The notes under the pieces were generated by a model. It saw only the letters and a program-made list of their open reading frames with translations. It was not told the DNA's origin and ran no database searches. This document shows, piece by piece, positions 22,645-29,684 of a stretch of DNA of 64,000 nt; positions within the stretch are counted from its first letter, which is position 1; each line of letters opens with the position of its first letter. This DNA comes from a virus, in IMG/VR virus record IMGVR_UViG_3300049215_000223, positions 1 through 64,000 of that record; one strand, written 5' to 3'. A program made the position numbers and the translations under genes.

Positions 22645-22934
22645 TCATTTTCTGAAGGTGTAATTGGCTTCGTAGCTTTCGCAGTAGCCAGGTTTGTCGT
22701 ACGTAACTTTCCAACAGGCTTTCCGGTAGTGAGACTCCACATCCATCCATTGATGATTGAAGATGTGGTTCCTGGAAACATCTAGCTTTGCAGCAATGAG
22801 TCCAACCGCTTCACTTTGAAGAACGACGGCATACTTACCCGTACAATTCTCTTTGATGAGCTGGTTGAAAACCTCGAAGACTTCGTTGGGAATGCTTCGG
22901 CAGCTTCCAAAAGCCTTTGCTGCTGGATATTCAT
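22645..22934 (-). pseudogene. Conserved phage protein with one-base deletion
   Basis: MNIQQQRLLEAAEAF opens in one frame. The shifted frame carries IPNEVFEVFNQLIKEN, a helix, then DVESHYRKACWKVTYDKPGY and YTFRK. Together they form one continuous family-like protein of about 96 aa. One extra C in the run at 22888-22890 (GGG on plus) would restore it. Decay or homopolymer sequencing error. Confidence 0.6.
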
Positions 22935-23119
22935 CGCTTCCGCCTGTTGACTAGAGGGAAAGCATATCCTTGTTGCTCACTTGGTTGCCACTTCTCTTGC
23001 CAGCTAGGACGTAACCAGTCTTCTGACCAGCACTTACCAGTATAAAGAACGAGCCCCATAATGAACACCGCATAGATTCTGCTAAGCAGATCAATGTTGT
23101 CCACGATGAAGTGACTCAT
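22931..23119 (-). CDS. Membrane-associated protein (62 aa)
   Basis: A hydrophobic helix near residues 12-28 (IYAVFIMGLVLYTG), then a Trp-rich amphipathic stretch and NRRKR. ATGA overlap with the next gene. Confidence 0.5.
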   Translation of the reverse strand: MSHFIVDNIDLLSRIYAVFIMGLVLYTGKCWSEDWLRPSWQEKWQPSEQQGYAFPLVNRRKR

Positions 23120-23131
23120 GTCTTTATCCCT

Positions 23132-23383
23132 TTAGTCTACGAGAGCTTGTTTCACGAACAAGGCATGATCTTTTTTCTGATCGCCTCTCAGCCCAAGAGA
23201 GAACGCTTCTCCATATAGGACAATCGTTCCATCCATCAGCCGAAAGAATCCGCCTCGAACAGCTTTCCACTGTTTGGGCATTCGTGCGGCGAAGTCTGCA
23301 TGCTTCTCCGTCTCTGGAAAGAGATACAGAGTTTCGATTCCGTTATCCTCGTATTGGAATACCAAGTACTTCATCCCATTCAT
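23132..23383 (-). CDS. 83-aa protein
   Basis: MKYLVFQYEDNGIETLYLFPE, then HADFAARMPKQWKAVRGGFF. Alpha/beta, phage-like, no motif. ATG overlaps the TGA of the gene upstream. Confidence 0.5.
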   Translation of the reverse strand: MNGMKYLVFQYEDNGIETLYLFPETEKHADFAARMPKQWKAVRGGFFRLMDGTIVLYGEAFSLGLRGDQKKDHALFVKQALVD

Positions 23384-23634
23384 GATTGATCTTTGGGAGC
23401 GTTGTAGAATATCTCTACCGCGAATCCAAACTTCTCACGAGCACGCATCGCCGCGAGAATGGTTTCGTTCCTGGTCTTCTGATTCATTCGACCAAAGGGC
23501 ATGTATCCACCTCCATATCGACCAAACCAAAAGAACGACATTGCACTGTTTGAAATGTCATCGGGCAGAATCCAACAGCGAGATACCCCGCCGTCTTTCT
23601 GTTTCCAGACGTGTAGCTTTGCTTTCTCATTCAT
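23380..23634 (-). CDS. 84-aa protein
   Basis: Start 23634. Basic, then Gly/Phe-rich (FFWFGRYGGGYMPFGRMN) and a helix. Function unknown. Confidence 0.5.
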   Translation of the reverse strand: MNEKAKLHVWKQKDGGVSRCWILPDDISNSAMSFFWFGRYGGGYMPFGRMNQKTRNETILAAMRAREKFGFAVEIFYNAPKDQS

Positions 23635-23670
23635 GCCGCAACCTCGCATGATTCGGGCATCTTGACCCAT

Positions 23671-23789
23671 GCAGGAATTGAATGCCCACTTCGGGCAACC
23701 AAATTGAACTCACACCCGCATGGTTGTGCATGAGCAATCAATCGGGATAGAACCCGCTGCTCGAAACACTCTTGACAGAAGCTTGCACC
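23671..23789. other. Non-coding gap with nested hairpins
   Basis: GAGCA/TGCTC (23732-23736 with 23758-23762) encloses CGGG/CCCG. Several T-loop-like strings occur but no tRNA fold is satisfied. No gene seen. Confidence 0.35.
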
Positions 23790-24212
23790 TCAGTTGAAAC
23801 AGTTGCCGTTCAATGCAGGCGGTCCCGCATCAGCTCCCAAGCAAACCGCATTGGGGTGACCAGGATCCACGCAATCGGAATCCTGCAAACACGAATGCGT
23901 GCAAAGCGGAGGAACTCCCGGAATCGGTTGTTCGCATGTGTCCCTTGCCGGAAGAGCACAAGGCTGAACCGGACTGCACGTCCAGTAAAGACAAGGCTCC
24001 AAGTAGCCAGCAGGTTGATCGCATGCCGATGAATCCTCATCCGACGCATCCGAAACCACATCAGCCATGACTACATCGACCGTAACCACATCGGCAACGG
24101 ACGAATCAGAAGCGCCTGCTTCGGTCGGATTGCAATCGGAGGGAATGTAAACGTTCCCCGTTCCGCCGCATGCTAGCAACGCGCTGCATACCAGAAGTGA
24201 AATGACTTTCAT
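23790..24212 (-). CDS. Asp/Val/Ser-rich lipoprotein (140 aa)
   Basis: Start 24212. Signal peptide MKVISLLVCSALLACGG with lipobox. A low-complexity linker built from V-D-V-V-x-A-D units, then a Cys-rich domain (CSPVQPCALPARDTCEQP) with 12 or more Cys. The layout is typical of Myxococcota surface lipoproteins. Ligand unknown. Confidence 0.7.
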   Translation of the reverse strand: MKVISLLVCSALLACGGTGNVYIPSDCNPTEAGASDSSVADVVTVDVVMADVVSDASDEDSSACDQPAGYLEPCLYWTCSPVQPCALPARDTCEQPIPGVPPLCTHSCLQDSDCVDPGHPNAVCLGADAGPPALNGNCFN

Positions 24213-24349
24213 ATTACTCTGTACTTTCCTTTGGGTCCAACCAAGTTGTATCCTTCGATACCACAATAGGACATGCCACACCAGAAAGGAATGGCTTCCA
24301 AGTTTGCGGTTGGAATGTCGTACTTACGACCACGCACAAACTTCTTCAT
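24209..24349 (-). CDS. 46-aa protein
   Basis: MKKFVRGRKYDIPTANLEAI, then FWCGMSYCGIEGYNLVG and a basic end. ATGA overlap with the lipoprotein gene downstream; compact basic N-terminus. Function unknown. Confidence 0.5.
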   Translation of the reverse strand: MKKFVRGRKYDIPTANLEAIPFWCGMSYCGIEGYNLVGPKGKYRVI

Positions 24350-24816
24350 GTGAATTGATCTTCGGTTCCTTGGTTCCAATCACGAACGATTCGCCCGTAA
24401 TTGTCAATGCGTTCGTTCCAGCTGTATTGGATTCGAGCCTTGGTGCCCTTGCGAATCCACATCTTGCCTTTGACGTCATAGGGCAAGGTCCAAACATCCG
24501 CATGCGTGCGGTATCGGTTCAATGCCTTGTTGACGATGGAATGAAACTTGACCCAATCTTCCCATTCCAAAAGACTGGACACGGGTTTGGGCTTGGAGGA
24601 AATCGGGCATTCGCCAGGATGGTTTCCGCAATACGCCTTCTTCTTGGTCAAGCGAACCTTACGCAACCAAGCGCAGGAAAAACCCTTGGACGTTCGCCCA
24701 ATGGTCAGCTCCGCGCGAAAGCGTCCGTCCTTTTCGATTCGGGCTTTCAGATGGTTGACAATGATGCTAACCTTTTCGTCCGTGTACGCGCTATGAAACT
24801 GAATCGTGTATGCCAT
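24346..24816 (-). CDS. 156-aa basic protein
   Basis: MAYTIQFHSAYTDEKVSIIV, a Cys/Lys-rich centre (WLRKVRLTKKKAYCGN) and ...RIVRDWNQGTEDQFT. No domain recognised. 17 nt downstream of 15-bp element copy 4. Confidence 0.5.
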   Translation of the reverse strand: MAYTIQFHSAYTDEKVSIIVNHLKARIEKDGRFRAELTIGRTSKGFSCAWLRKVRLTKKKAYCGNHPGECPISSKPKPVSSLLEWEDWVKFHSIVNKALNRYRTHADVWTLPYDVKGKMWIRKGTKARIQYSWNERIDNYGRIVRDWNQGTEDQFT

Positions 24817-24833
24817 GATATCCTCGCTTCATG

Positions 24834-24848
24834 CCGTTGGACGATGGG
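24834..24848 (-). repeat. 15-bp intercistronic element, copy 4 (variant)
   Basis: CCGTTGGACGATGGG; one base differs in the core. 17 nt upstream of the gene at 24816. Confidence 0.7.
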
Positions 24849-24874
24849 TTCCTAGGTTTCGCCTTGAAAGAATC

Positions 24875-25186
24875 TTATAAATTGTTACAGTAGACCCACG
24901 CTTGATTCTTATCGTTCACCCCGCACACGTAGTAATACGTATGCACCTGGTCTTGAAAGCAAACGGTTCCAATGTAATTGTACCCCAATGCTTCCACCAC
25001 CATCCATTGACTGTCACCGTCTTTGCAAGTGAAGTGAATCGCATTCCTGCAATCCGTCTCACTCACAATCGGTGTGTAATCCATCTCGCAAGTGTTGAAC
25101 CATTCTTGCGCTTGTGTTCCTGTATCTTCGGGTGCAGACGATCCGCAACCCATGAGAATCATTGCAAGAATTGAAAGCTTGACCAT
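24875..25186 (-). CDS. Lipoprotein (103 aa)
   Basis: Start 25186. MVKLSILAMILMGCGSS is a signal peptide with lipobox. The mature part has six Cys, probably disulfide-bonded (DYTPIVSETDCRNAIHFTC). Function unknown. Confidence 0.6.
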   Translation of the reverse strand: MVKLSILAMILMGCGSSAPEDTGTQAQEWFNTCEMDYTPIVSETDCRNAIHFTCKDGDSQWMVVEALGYNYIGTVCFQDQVHTYYYVCGVNDKNQAWVYCNNL

Positions 25187-25307
25187 ATCCAAACGCTCCT
25201 GTTTACTTGTCTTGGAACTGGCGCACCACTAGGGCGCGGGAGTGGATTATACCAAGCCCGAAGTCAAGCGGTTTATAGATTCCCGTCAAGCTAAAGTAAC
25301 CAGTACA

Positions 25308-25370
25308 TTAGCCATCTTAGGATTGAACCTAGGGAGCGTCATACGCCATGTGCGTTTGGGTATATGGTCA
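25308..25370 (-). ncRNA. Degenerate tRNA-like element
   Basis: Acceptor-like TGACCAT/ATGGCTA (6 of 7 with one wobble), T-arm CTAGG, loop TTCAATC, CTAAG (4 of 5), and a 31-nt interior with a 4-bp ACGC/GCGT hairpin. No CCA. No ORF competes. Confidence 0.35.
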
Positions 25371-25402
25371 CAATCAAAGCACCTTCCACGTTTATCCTAT
25401 GC

Positions 25403-25567
25403 TTAGATTGCGCTTTCAGTCTTACAGTCAAGACACATGAATAAACGTAGCCATGTGTCGTTTCCGCTTTGATGCCATGTGCCTTTGGCAAGATTCTCGC
25501 CCGCACACTTGCATCCCTCTTGGCTCAATTCCTCTTTGGGATCTTGAGGCTTTCCAAACACTTGCAT
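25403..25567 (-). CDS. 54-aa protein with two CxC/CxxC pairs
   Basis: GCKCAGENL and CLDCKTESA flank a WHQSGNDTWLRLF segment, a possible small zinc ribbon. ATG is 1 nt from the stop of the gene at 25569. Confidence 0.5.
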   Translation of the reverse strand: MQVFGKPQDPKEELSQEGCKCAGENLAKGTWHQSGNDTWLRLFMCLDCKTESAI

Positions 25568-25568
25568 G

Positions 25569-25805
25569 TCAGTGACTCAGTTTGGGCATGAGCGCGAGAG
25601 AGAACTCTCGCATAATCTCTTTATCCACCTTAGCCTTTAGGACTTCCAGCTTGGATAGAGCTTCGGCATATTCGCCAGGTGCGAATACTTCCTTACACTT
25701 GTCAATGCTCACTAACAAGGATAGCTGAACCGTAATCAGCTCATCCAATGTCAGTGTCATCGTTGGCTCGCTTACAGACGCAAGCAGTTTCTTTTTGCGT
25801 CTCAT
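25569..25805 (-). CDS. Helical protein (78 aa)
   Basis: Start 25805, 15 nt after 15-bp element copy 5. Basic N-terminus (MRRKKKLLAS), then amphipathic helices. Function unknown. Confidence 0.5.
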   Translation of the reverse strand: MRRKKKLLASVSEPTMTLTLDELITVQLSLLVSIDKCKEVFAPGEYAEALSKLEVLKAKVDKEIMREFSLALMPKLSH

Positions 25806-25820
25806 GCTTATTCCTTCTAG

Positions 25821-25835
25821 CCGTTTGGCGATGGG
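25821..25835 (-). repeat. 15-bp intercistronic element, copy 5
   Basis: CCGTTTGGCGATGGG, 15 nt upstream of the gene at 25805. Confidence 0.75.
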
Positions 25836-25960
25836 AAAAGATTCGTCTCTACACCATTGCAATGGCTACTCATCCCTCATCACCTTGGGTTGCAGCCCGC
25901 TGGTAAGTAGACTTTGGATATTCCCACTAATATGCAGAGACGAACATTCTCGTAAGCACT

Positions 25961-26057
25961 GTTCTACAGACGTCCCAATAACCGATCTCAGAGGCGATCG
26001 AATCTCTTACTCTCGATTAGAGGTTAGTGGCGATCATCCCACGACTATCTGTAGAAC
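25961..26057 (-). ncRNA. Candidate structured RNA
   Basis: A perfect 10-bp stem GTTCTACAGA (25961-25970) with TCTGTAGAAC (26048-26057) encloses about 77 nt that can form further hairpins (ATCGA/TCGAT, GTGG/CCAC). It lies in a 268-nt gap with no gene. Transcribed strand unknown; minus assumed. Confidence 0.4.
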
Positions 26058-26089
26058 GGTACCTACGAAGATACCGTGTGTTGGGAATT

Positions 26090-26113
26090 GGGGCATATGT
26101 TTCCACATGCCCC
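26090..26113 (-). terminator. Possible terminator stem-loop
   Basis: GGGGCAT...ATGCCCC immediately past the gene at 26131, but without a following T-run, so it may be only a stabilising hairpin. Confidence 0.35.
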
Positions 26114-26130
26114 CATGTTCCCTTTGCGGA

Positions 26131-26487
26131 TTACTTGGCGTCCTTCCAACGCCAGATGCCGCCGTTCTTTCCCTTCGCCGTGCCGAGGAGCTTGCCCGAA
26201 GCCTTCTCCGCGTGACGGTTCTCTTCGAGAAACGCCTTGACGCGTTCCGAAAGGCGCGAATACGTCGCGGGAGTCGCCTGCAACGCCTGCATGACGAAAC
26301 CTTCGAGCGCAGGAACGTTCAGACGAGCACCCGGATAGCGATCGAAGATCGCATTCACCGCGTTGCTGATTGCTTCCTGATCCGCCGATTGCTCCGCCAC
26401 GTAGACGTCGAATGCATCCGACGCCGCCTGAAGAAACGCCGCCTTGTCCGAAAGGCTCTTGACCTCGATCTCGATTGACTTGCTCAT
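26131..26487 (-). CDS. 118-aa protein, paralogue of 16747 gene
   Basis: Start 26487. Helical, with RLNVPALEGFVMQALQA and AKGKNGGIWRWKDAK aligning with the 16747 protein. GC-rich. The basic Gly/Lys end may bind nucleic acid. 58 nt downstream of element copy 6. Confidence 0.6.
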   Translation of the reverse strand: MSKSIEIEVKSLSDKAAFLQAASDAFDVYVAEQSADQEAISNAVNAIFDRYPGARLNVPALEGFVMQALQATPATYSRLSERVKAFLEENRHAEKASGKLLGTAKGKNGGIWRWKDAK

Positions 26488-26545
26488 GATGTTTTTCCCT
26501 TTTTCCTTTTCCTTGTTTCGTGACCCTTGTACCCTCATCTTCATG

Positions 26546-26560
26546 CCGTTTGGCGATGGG
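26546..26560 (-). repeat. 15-bp intercistronic element, copy 6
   Basis: CCGTTTGGCGATGGG, between the genes at 26581 and 26487. Confidence 0.75.
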
Positions 26561-26580
26561 GCTTAGACTTGACCGAACGG

Positions 26581-26790
26581 TCAGTAATCGTCTTCGATCT
26601 GCTCTTCGACTACATCCTCGTAATTGCCCCGCTCGCCCAATACCTCAGGCGCATAGGTGCTCTTGACTACGTGAATGCATTCGTCGCAAACCCTAGAAAG
26701 CGGAATCCCTCGCGCATCATTCATCCACCAAGAATTCATCTTGTCATGGGTTTGCTTGTGCGCTTGCAGATTGTCTCGATTGACGCTCAT
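26581..26790 (-). CDS. 69-aa protein with CDEC
   Basis: Start 26790, 9 nt past element copy 7. MSVNRDNLQAHKQTHDKM, then LSRVCDECIHVVKS and an acidic end. Possible zinc site. Function unknown. Confidence 0.5.
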   Translation of the reverse strand: MSVNRDNLQAHKQTHDKMNSWWMNDARGIPLSRVCDECIHVVKSTYAPEVLGERGNYEDVVEEQIEDDY

Positions 26791-26799
26791 GCTCTCTAA

Positions 26800-26814
26800 C
26801 CGTTGGGCGATGGG
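26800..26814 (-). repeat. 15-bp intercistronic element, copy 7
   Basis: CCGTTGGGCGATGGG, 9 nt upstream of the gene at 26790 and 14 nt left of a GG-N10-GC palindrome. Confidence 0.75.
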
Positions 26815-26828
26815 AGGTTTTGAGAATT

Positions 26829-26861
26829 GGTATAGGGACTGCACATAGCAATCCCCATACC
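26829..26861. promoter_or_regulatory. GG-N10-GC palindrome (sigma-54-like boxes)
   Basis: Plus GG(26829)-N10-GC and minus GG(26861)-N10-GC face each other with 5 nt between the GC pairs. The minus box reads TTGGTATGGGGATTGCTA. Lies upstream of the gene at 26790. Confidence 0.55.
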
Positions 26862-26880
26862 AAGTTACGCGAAAGCCCTT

Positions 26881-27300
26881 TCAGGCTTTCAGCACCCGCT
26901 TTGCAGCGCTGATCATTGCGGCAAGCACCGCATCGCTCTTGCTCACCAATTCGGGATACTCTTGACGCAAAGCGTCGTATCCAGCTTTGCCAGGAGCAAT
27001 GCCGTTGTTCTTCTGCACGTAGGTGCGAATCTTGCCCGACATGCTGTTGGGCTGATTGCCACGCCCCTTTTTGCCCTTGCCCTTGTTGACTTCCTTTTCC
27101 AGGGAAGCCAGGGAGATCGCATCTTGGCTCTGCTCGTCGATGCTCTTTTGATCCTTGAGCGTCAAGCATGCCGCCAGCATCTTTCGATGATTGTCGGTCA
27201 TGGGTTCCTTGACGTTCGGCTTCAAACCGAGAAGGTTTGCATGCGTGCCGACGATGGCGACCAGGGATTGAAGCTGCTCGCGACTGTTGATCTGAATCAT
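26881..27300 (-). CDS. 139-aa protein
   Basis: Helical N-terminus, a Lys/Gly-rich hinge (NKGKGKKGRGNQP) and a C-terminal helical region. Possibly nucleic-acid-binding through the hinge. ATGA overlap with the gene at 27297. Confidence 0.5.
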   Translation of the reverse strand: MIQINSREQLQSLVAIVGTHANLLGLKPNVKEPMTDNHRKMLAACLTLKDQKSIDEQSQDAISLASLEKEVNKGKGKKGRGNQPNSMSGKIRTYVQKNNGIAPGKAGYDALRQEYPELVSKSDAVLAAMISAAKRVLKA

Positions 27301-27647
27301 CGAACCACCTTACCTTTGAAACCGCACTTCTTGGCGACGTGCGGGAAGTGACGACGAAGCGTCTTCACACGAGACGGATTGACCCTGTAGGACATGCTGC
27401 CTTCGATCTTCATGATGGCACCATGCTCGCATGCACGACTCAGATCGTGCAGGATGTGATTCAGGTTGTAGGTTCGGTCCACCTTGAGAAAGTGAACCAG
27501 GGCTTCACCTGCCGTGAACGTTCCACCCGATTCCAGACGGGTCCAGAAGAGAAGGTGTCGAACGCGCGAAGGCACGTTGTGATGCACCGCATTCCCTTTG
27601 ATCGTGGTGAACTCTGCCGGAAACACACTCGCATTCAAGTAACGCAT
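27297..27647 (-). CDS. 116-aa protein, winged-helix-like
   Basis: Start 27647. TTIKGNAVHHNVPSRVRHLLFW, then ALVHFLKVDRTYNLNHILHDL and MSYRVNPSRVKTLRRHF. Helix, helix, beta-turn order suggests a small DNA-binding domain, but I do not recognise the family. Confidence 0.45.
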   Translation of the reverse strand: MRYLNASVFPAEFTTIKGNAVHHNVPSRVRHLLFWTRLESGGTFTAGEALVHFLKVDRTYNLNHILHDLSRACEHGAIMKIEGSMSYRVNPSRVKTLRRHFPHVAKKCGFKGKVVR

Positions 27648-27667
27648 TCTCGTTCTCTTGTTTCTCG

Positions 27668-27682
27668 CCGTTGGGCGATGGG
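27668..27682 (-). repeat. 15-bp intercistronic element, copy 8
   Basis: CCGTTGGGCGATGGG, 6 nt after the stop of the gene at 27689 and 20 nt before the start at 27647. Confidence 0.75.
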
Positions 27683-27688
27683 TTGTGG

Positions 27689-28225
27689 TTACTTCGGAAT
27701 CACTGTCAGACCACGACTCGATTGCATGTACTCCCCCGCATAGAAGCGCTTGAGGAGATCCCACAATGCCGCACGTGGTATCGGAAAGTTTGGAACCTGA
27801 TTGATCTTCTCTTCCCTATTGAACTTGCGTCCAGGGATATTGCGCCAAGCTTGCAAGGTCTCTTCCTTGTAGGGCGCACGAATGTGCAGGTAATCACCAT
27901 GGTCTTCTACCATGACAGTCACCTTGCGATCGATGAGAACGTTTGCGAGCATATCGAAACCGATCTCGCGCAGACGAACGATTGCCGCCATTAGATGCTC
28001 ACCGGGCAATCCACACGCAATGCTGTAGACGATTCGATTGCCTTCCTTGCGGGCGTCTTCTGAAACGTTGGGCGCTTTCTTGCCCATGAAGCCATGCTTG
28101 CTTCGACATGAAGGACCCATGCCATATTCGATAGACTTGGAATCCAGTAAGGCTTCCCCGCAGATTGCGCAGGTTACCTTCAACATCTTGGTTGCGGGCG
28201 CGTCATGATAATCTGTCATGCTCAT
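27689..28225 (-). CDS. DUF6011-like zinc motif plus HARP-like protein (178 aa)
   Basis: CAICGEALLDSKSIEYGMGP and a later Cys resemble the DUF6011 zinc motif. Residues 105-150 (DYLHIRAPYKEE...WRNIPGRKFNREEK...NFPI) resemble the HARP repeat of SMARCAL1-type proteins. Suggests a nucleic-acid-related role. Domain calls are by eye. Confidence 0.55.
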   Translation of the reverse strand: MSMTDYHDAPATKMLKVTCAICGEALLDSKSIEYGMGPSCRSKHGFMGKKAPNVSEDARKEGNRIVYSIACGLPGEHLMAAIVRLREIGFDMLANVLIDRKVTVMVEDHGDYLHIRAPYKEETLQAWRNIPGRKFNREEKINQVPNFPIPRAALWDLLKRFYAGEYMQSSRGLTVIPK

Positions 28226-28240
28226 ACCCTCACATTCAAA

Positions 28241-28255
28241 CCGTTTGGCGATGGG
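28241..28255 (-). repeat. 15-bp intercistronic element, copy 9
   Basis: CCGTTTGGCGATGGG; begins directly after the TAA of the gene at 28256 and ends 15 nt before the start at 28225. Confidence 0.75.
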
Positions 28256-28408
28256 TTACTTACACCTACGCTTGTAGTCAGAACGATAGGTTCTGGCGCT
28301 TGTGTTGAAGTGTACCATGCCCATTGCCGCAAGCGCAGGCATGCTGATGTACTTAGCATCGCGATACTTTTTGAGTACCGTATCCAATGCTCGCTTCATG
28401 GAAGCCAT
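28256..28408 (-). CDS. 50-aa basic protein
   Basis: MKRALDTVLKKYRDAKYISMP, then AALAAMGMVHF and a basic end (SDYKRRCK). ISMPALAA resembles the NMPAVAG stretch of the 16747 family. ATG directly follows the TAG of the gene at 28409. Confidence 0.5.
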   Translation of the reverse strand: MASMKRALDTVLKKYRDAKYISMPALAAMGMVHFNTSARTYRSDYKRRCK

Positions 28409-28630
28409 CTACTTTGGTCCCGTCCAAGTCAGCACATGGTTATCCTCAGACACCATGCCCGTGCGCTTGAGAAGATCGATGACCTTGTTGTAGGATTCCT
28501 GGGATAGCTGTCCCATGAGTTCGGCATACAGTCTGCCGTTGGGAACACTTCCCAAGTCACGGATAGCAGATCCTACTGCCATGACTGCGCTCAATCCCGC
28601 TTTGACTTCTTCCTTGGTGACCGTGTTCAT
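28409..28630 (-). CDS. 73-aa helical protein
   Basis: VTKEEVKAGLSAVMAVGSAIRD, then a helix and LTWTGPK. Ends in TAG immediately before ATG. 15 nt downstream of element copy 10. Confidence 0.5.
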   Translation of the reverse strand: MNTVTKEEVKAGLSAVMAVGSAIRDLGSVPNGRLYAELMGQLSQESYNKVIDLLKRTGMVSEDNHVLTWTGPK

Positions 28631-28645
28631 GCATTCACCTTCTAA

Positions 28646-28660
28646 CCGTTATGCGATGGG
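28646..28660 (-). repeat. 15-bp intercistronic element, copy 10 (variant)
   Basis: CCGTTATGCGATGGG; 15 nt upstream of the start at 28630. Confidence 0.7.
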
Positions 28661-28683
28661 TAGCACACACTCCCGATTGAGAG

Positions 28684-28734
28684 GGTATCAGGGAATACAA
28701 GGGATTCTAACCCCGCATGCGTATCCCTGATACC
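28684..28734. ncRNA. Strong hairpin between two element copies
   Basis: GGTATCAGGG pairs perfectly with CCCTGATACC (10 bp), then ATAC/GTAT extends the stem; the loop holds GGG/CCC. Bracketed by copies 10 and 11 with no gene. Terminator, processing site or small RNA. Confidence 0.5.
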
Positions 28735-28746
28735 TTGTCGTTTCTC

Positions 28747-28761
28747 CCGTTATGCGATGGG
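28747..28761 (-). repeat. 15-bp intercistronic element, copy 11 (variant)
   Basis: CCGTTATGCGATGGG; 6 nt after the stop of the gene at 28768. Same variant as copy 10. Confidence 0.7.
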
Positions 28762-28767
28762 TTTCTC

Positions 28768-29403
28768 TCAGCCGTGAGAGAAGCTTGCTCGCGTGGTAAC
28801 TGCGGCTTTCATTCCGAAGGTAAGCTTGCCAGTTGATCCGCCTGTCTTACGGCATGCTGGACCCTTGGGCTGAGCTAGAATCCTAGCAATGGCATCTTGG
28901 CGAAGGATGACGGTAGAGATCGGTTGACCGTCCTTGCCAAACATCTTGGTTGACACGACCGTGCCAAACCAATCGGGCGCACCATCGAAGAGACGACGAT
29001 CACACCATCGATCCGCATCCGAACACGAATCGAACCCTTGACGCAAGGTGATATCGTCACCCGCCGCGTTGAAGATACAAGCGATCCACGCCTTTTCCTC
29101 TCGCGGTTCTTTGATCGGTTTGGTCGCAGGTTCACCCTTGGCGCTCGTGTCGGCATTGGCGATGTTTTCCGCCAACATGTGACCCAGCACGACCGCAGAG
29201 ATTGCTTGCAGTGCAGGCGTAGGATACAATTCCTTCGCATCCAATTGCGTGAGAATGGGAGTCACGAATTGCGCCAACGTTCCCGTCAGAAGCCATTCGC
29301 GATGTTGGGCGATGAAACCTTCTGCACTACGTGCGCCCTGCTTGGCAGCCTTATTCAGGAAGCCCTTGGCAGTCATCTTGCGCTCTTTCTTTTCGGTGCT
29401 CAT
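28768..29403 (-). CDS. 211-aa protein of unknown function
   Basis: Basic N-terminus (MSTEKKERKMTAKGFLNKAAK), two helical stretches, a middle with FDSCSDADRWCDRRLFDGAPD and a Gly/Ser-rich end. GC-rich. No domain recognised. Confidence 0.55.
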   Translation of the reverse strand: MSTEKKERKMTAKGFLNKAAKQGARSAEGFIAQHREWLLTGTLAQFVTPILTQLDAKELYPTPALQAISAVVLGHMLAENIANADTSAKGEPATKPIKEPREEKAWIACIFNAAGDDITLRQGFDSCSDADRWCDRRLFDGAPDWFGTVVSTKMFGKDGQPISTVILRQDAIARILAQPKGPACRKTGGSTGKLTFGMKAAVTTRASFSHG

Positions 29404-29418
29404 GACTTACCTTTCATA

Positions 29419-29433
29419 CCGTTGGGCGATGGG
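29419..29433 (-). repeat. 15-bp intercistronic element, copy 12
   Basis: CCGTTGGGCGATGGG, 15 nt upstream of the start at 29403. Confidence 0.75.
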
Positions 29434-29447
29434 TTGACGTTGCGAAT

Positions 29448-29586
29448 TAGCTAAGAGCATCCCCTTGGGGCATTACGCTTTTATGCTTAGCTATAGAGAG
29501 TAAAGAGCGGAGCACTATAGCATGGTTCAGTAACTAATTACAGCACGCAGCGCGCCTGTATAACACACTATAGTCGGTCTGCTCTT
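29448..29586 (-). ncRNA. Candidate structured RNA, two stem-loops
   Basis: Stem 1: TAGCTAA + GCAT with ATGC + TTAGCTA (29448-29493), apex CCCC/GGGG. Stem 2: AAGAGC/GCTCTT (29503-29508 with 29581-29586) plus ACTATAG/CTATAGT, with an internal loop. No gene in 29434-29701. Strand unknown; minus assumed. Confidence 0.4.
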
Positions 29587-29588
29587 AG

Positions 29589-29669
29589 TTGTGGATTAGG
29601 GAATCGAACCCAATGCGACACCAACCTTGGAAGGCGCAACGTCCCGTTGCCTTTTCAGTGTCATTCACA
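29589..29669 (-). ncRNA. tRNA-like element with enlarged middle arm
   Basis: TGTGAAT/ATCCACA acceptor-like stem (6 of 7), T-arm with loop TTCGATT, and a central arm closed by GACAC/GTGTC that contains a strong CAACG/CGTTG hairpin where D and anticodon arms would be. No CCA. Abuts the structured RNA on its left. Confidence 0.35.
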
Positions 29670-29684
29670 ATTCATTGATTCACG

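Noticed and set aside
23732-23762. tRNA in the gap before the lipoprotein gene at 23790
   Set aside because: T-loop-like strings occur, but stems do not satisfy a 5-bp T-stem with a 7-bp acceptor; only nested hairpins remain.
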